Positions 13,462 through 15,503 of a stretch of DNA of 15,503 nucleotides are shown in pieces. Under the pieces are notes generated by a model, which searched no databases, was not told the origin of the DNA, and saw nothing but the letters and a program-made list of their open reading frames with translations. Source of the stretch: Anaerolineaceae bacterium UBA5224 (lineage in GTDB: Bacteria > Chloroflexota > Anaerolineae > Anaerolineales > Anaerolineaceae); the NCBI GenBank assembly GCA_002409365.1, contig DHUW01000080.1:2880-18382 (forward strand). The letters run 5' to 3'. A program made the translations under genes and the position numbers. The number at the start of each line of letters is the position of its first letter. Within the stretch, counting starts at the first letter, position 1.

Positions 13462-14487
13462 TTATCCTTTTACTCCAGAGACAACCACACCCTGGATGAA
13501 ATAACGCTGTGCGATGAAATATAAGATGACGATTGGTATCAGGGTGACAACAGATGCTGCCAGCAAATAAGCATCATTGTTCCGATAAATCGCATTAAAC
13601 ATTTGTAAGCCTAATGAAATCGTCCAATTCTTTTCGCTCTGTAAATAGATAAGCGGGTTGAAGAAGTCGTTCCAGGCATAAAGAATCGAAAAAATTGTTA
13701 CCGTAATGATCACAGGTTTTGACTGAGGCAAAATGACATACCAGAGGATCTGCAAAGGATTCGCGCCATCAATCCTCGCGGCGTCATCCAATTCGAGGGG
13801 GATGGACATAAAGAATTGACGGAACAAAAAGACATCCCAGGCATTAGCAAAAAATGCAGGAACGATCAATGGCAGGAGTGTGTCATACCATCCGATATAC
13901 CTGAAAAGGATAAAGGTCGGGATCAATGTCACCTGAGTAGGCAGCATGATTGTCCCTAATAAGATCAGAAAAAGCCATTTGAAGCTTTTTACTTTGAATC
14001 GGGAAAAGCCATAGGCAACCATCACTGAAGAAATCACCGTCCCCAGGGTGGCAAACACCACGATGATCATAGTATTCACAAGGTATTTGCCAAACGGGAC
14101 CATTGTGAGCGCTTTGACGTAGTTTTCCCAACTGACGTAGATCTGCATCGCCCGTTCGCCATCGGTAATCCTTAGCTCATAGGTTTCTGCAGGGTTCTCA
14201 GGGTTTACAAAGGTCCCTATTGGTCCGTTTTTTTCGATCAGAGCTAATTTTTTTATCGTGCCATCTACAGGCATCTCATAGAGATAATATTCCTGGTCAT
14301 TAATGATTGCTTCCTCAGCCTTTTTTGGTAACCACTCCGGTGGCATTTTATTTCCTTGTGCAGGGGACTTAAATGAAGAGAGAAGCATCCAGGCTAAAGG
14401 CATCATCACAGCAATCGCCCCAAGAGTAAGTAGAATCAGCGAGACGATGCGAACGATTTTTTTGCGTAATTTAATTGTCTTGAACAT
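13462..14487 (-). CDS. sugar ABC transporter permease, MalG type, with long extracytoplasmic insert
   Basis: A 341-residue inner-membrane permease (MalG/UgpE type, CUT1 group). Transmembrane segment one (about 13-36) ends in LLSSFKSP; the remaining segments begin at about 136. The EAA loop LELDDAARIDGANPLQILWY...LPQSKPVI (about 231-260) contacts the ATPase, and the C-terminus ends GVVVSGVKG as usual. Residues about 50-120 are an insert of roughly 70 residues between the first and second membrane segments, rich in polar residues, not found in the typical 270-290-residue permease. It would lie outside the membrane near the binding protein. AGGAG lies 6 nt before ATG, within the end of the MalF-type gene (2-nt gap). 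No ATPase gene is visible; a shared MsiK-like ATPase is likely. Confidence 0.93.
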   Translation of the reverse strand: MFKTIKLRKKIVRIVSLILLTLGAIAVMMPLAWMLLSSFKSPAQGNKMPPEWLPKKAEEAIINDQEYYLYEMPVDGTIKKLALIEKNGPIGTFVNPENPAETYELRITDGERAMQIYVSWENYVKALTMVPFGKYLVNTMIIVVFATLGTVISSVMVAYGFSRFKVKSFKWLFLILLGTIMLPTQVTLIPTFILFRYIGWYDTLLPLIVPAFFANAWDVFLFRQFFMSIPLELDDAARIDGANPLQILWYVILPQSKPVIITVTIFSILYAWNDFFNPLIYLQSEKNWTISLGLQMFNAIYRNNDAYLLAASVVTLIPIVILYFIAQRYFIQGVVVSGVKG

Positions 14488-14489
14488 AT

Positions 14490-15407
14490 CTATCTCCTGA
14501 TTTCACCTTCATAATAGACCCATGCCGATGACGTTTTGAAGAATAAAAGCGTAATAATCAAAATAATAAGAAAGAGTACCCAGGCAAGAGCAGAGGCATA
14601 GCCCATATTCTGATATCGGAAGGCGGTATTGTAGAGATACAGGTTATAAAACAAAGTCGAATCCACCGGTCCACCCGCTGTGAGCACATAAACACTTGTG
14701 AAATATTGAAAAGTACTGATAATTCCGATGATCAAGTTATAAAAAATTACCGGGGTCATGAGTGGAATCGTAATATGGGTTAATCGCTTTAAAGAACCAG
14801 CCCCATCAATTTCTGCTGCTTCATAAAGGGAAGTTGGGATGCTCTGCAATCCTGCCAGGTAAATGACCATACCGCCACCCACGCCCCATAAACTCATAAT
14901 AATTAACGCAGGCAATGCCCATTGCTGGCTGGAAAGCCATCCAGGTCCCTGGATCCCGACCAGGCTTAATAACCAGTTCATAATTCCAAAACTCGGATTG
15001 AAAATGATGCCCCACAAGACTGCTGAAGCCACACCTGGAGTCACTGAAGGCAGATAATAAATTGTGCGCCACACCGTCAGTCCAGGTACATCCATATTTA
15101 GAAGGAAGGCAATCATGAAACCGAGAAATAATTGCAGAGGGACAGCGATCAGAGCGTATTTTAAAGTAACTCCAAGCGAGTGCCAAAACTTTGGGTCCTG
15201 CGTGAGTAATTTAACATAATTGGCACCATAATTGAATTCTGGAACGCTGATCGAGCTGCTCAAGCTGTAATTCGTAAATGAAAGATAGAGTGAGATAAGC
15301 ATCGGTCCAAGCGTTAGAAAGATAAAACCTATCAGCCAGGGACTTATGAAAAAATGAGCCCACCTTGATTCTCTGCGTAAATTCTCGTTAGTAGTTTTCT
15401 TCTTCAT
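14490..15407 (-). CDS. sugar ABC transporter permease, MalF type
   Basis: A 305-residue permease of the MalF/UgpA type with six predicted membrane segments (first at about 22-43, ISPWLIGFIFLTLGPMLISL) and the EAA loop SLYEAAEIDGAGSLKRLTHI (about 193-212) followed by IPLMTPV. It pairs with the MalG-type permease encoded 2 nt downstream to form the membrane channel of a CUT1 sugar importer. The longest frame begins with TTG at 15446 inside the upstream hairpin; ATG at 15407 is preferred because AGGA lies 7 nt before it and the protein then begins with a Lys-rich cytoplasmic MKKKTTNEN. A hairpin and T-rich tract separate it from the binding-protein gene. Confidence 0.93.
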   Translation of the reverse strand: MKKKTTNENLRRESRWAHFFISPWLIGFIFLTLGPMLISLYLSFTNYSLSSSISVPEFNYGANYVKLLTQDPKFWHSLGVTLKYALIAVPLQLFLGFMIAFLLNMDVPGLTVWRTIYYLPSVTPGVASAVLWGIIFNPSFGIMNWLLSLVGIQGPGWLSSQQWALPALIIMSLWGVGGGMVIYLAGLQSIPTSLYEAAEIDGAGSLKRLTHITIPLMTPVIFYNLIIGIISTFQYFTSVYVLTAGGPVDSTLFYNLYLYNTAFRYQNMGYASALAWVLFLIILIITLLFFKTSSAWVYYEGEIRR

Positions 15408-15420
15408 GTTTTTTCCTGCT

Positions 15421-15460
15421 GAAAAATAGAAAGGGGGGCTCAACAATTGTTGAGTCCCCC
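15421..15460 (-). terminator. hairpin with T-rich tract between binding protein and permeases (attenuator)
   Basis: On the minus strand GGGGGACTCAACAA (15460-15447) pairs with TTGTTGAGCCCCCC (15446-15433), interrupted only by one G-T wobble, and is followed by TTTCTATTTTT (15432-15422). It sits 10 nt after the binding-protein stop and ends 14 nt before the permease ATG. Such hairpins commonly reduce transcription into the permeases, or protect the 3' end of the binding-protein message, so the binding protein is made in excess. Confidence 0.8.
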
Positions 15461-15470
15461 AAATATAAAT

Positions 15471-15503
15471 TTAGTGATTCGCCCAGTATTCGTCGAGGTA
15501 ACC
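15471..15503 (-). CDS. sugar ABC transporter solute-binding protein, C-terminal end only
   Basis: The last 10 codons and stop of a gene entering from the right edge: GYLDEYWANH then TAA. An acidic and aromatic tail ending in YW is typical of extracellular sugar-binding lipoproteins of CUT1 importers, and this is the expected position, directly before the MalF-type permease. Only the tail is visible, so identity rests mainly on context. Confidence 0.65.
   Translation of the reverse strand, partial: GYLDEYWANH

Overview
The window reads as bacterial chromosome of moderate GC, with densely packed and often overlapping genes. The gene set suggests an anaerobic, sugar-fermenting Chloroflexota of the Anaerolineae type. 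Evidence for this is a fused NfnA-NfnB oxidoreductase, GH4 glycosidases, an ABC sugar importer whose MalG-type permease carries a long extracytoplasmic insert, DGC-domain proteins and a YkvA-like membrane protein. This placement is inference from family composition; no database search was possible. No tRNA, rRNA, CRISPR array, transposase or phage gene was seen, and no gene-free stretch exceeds about 155 bases.

Region A (1-2482, minus strand) is one apparent transcription unit: an ArsR/SmtB repressor, a small CPNC thioredoxin-fold protein, a lone GcvH-like lipoyl-carrier protein, two tandem DGC-domain putative zinc-binding proteins and an OsmC-family protein cut by the window edge. A clear sigma-70-like promoter and a perfect 10+6+10 inverted repeat lie over the ArsR start, so the unit is probably autoregulated by a metal, metalloid or thiol signal. 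No other glycine-cleavage gene is present. This is the best candidate here for an undescribed system, possibly a thiol/persulfide or metal-handling relay.

Region B (2499-8354): a YfcE-like phosphoesterase (minus) is divergent from a plus-strand run: a TPR/membrane protein, the NfnAB-type fusion (whose only well-supported start codon is ATA), a GH4 glycosidase overlapping it by 4 nt, and a small YkvA-like membrane protein. A cold-shock protein then follows with its own promoter and a strong terminator.

Region C (8434-10143): an EttA-type ABC-F translation factor on the minus strand, with its own promoter and a conspicuous hairpin upstream of it.

Region D (10264-15503, minus strand): a sugar uptake and catabolism operon in the order solute-binding protein (only its C-terminus is in the window), attenuator-like hairpin, MalF-type permease, MalG-type permease, GH4 phospho-beta-glycosidase-like enzyme, BadF/NagK-like sugar kinase, ChbG/YdjC-like deacetylase. 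It looks like a chitobiose or other amino-sugar disaccharide pathway in which an ABC importer and a soluble kinase take the place of the phosphotransferase system.

Several start codons were moved from the longest open frame to an internal ATG with a better ribosome-binding site (EttA, ChbG-like, second GH4, MalF-type permease), and one was moved upstream to ATA (NfnAB fusion).
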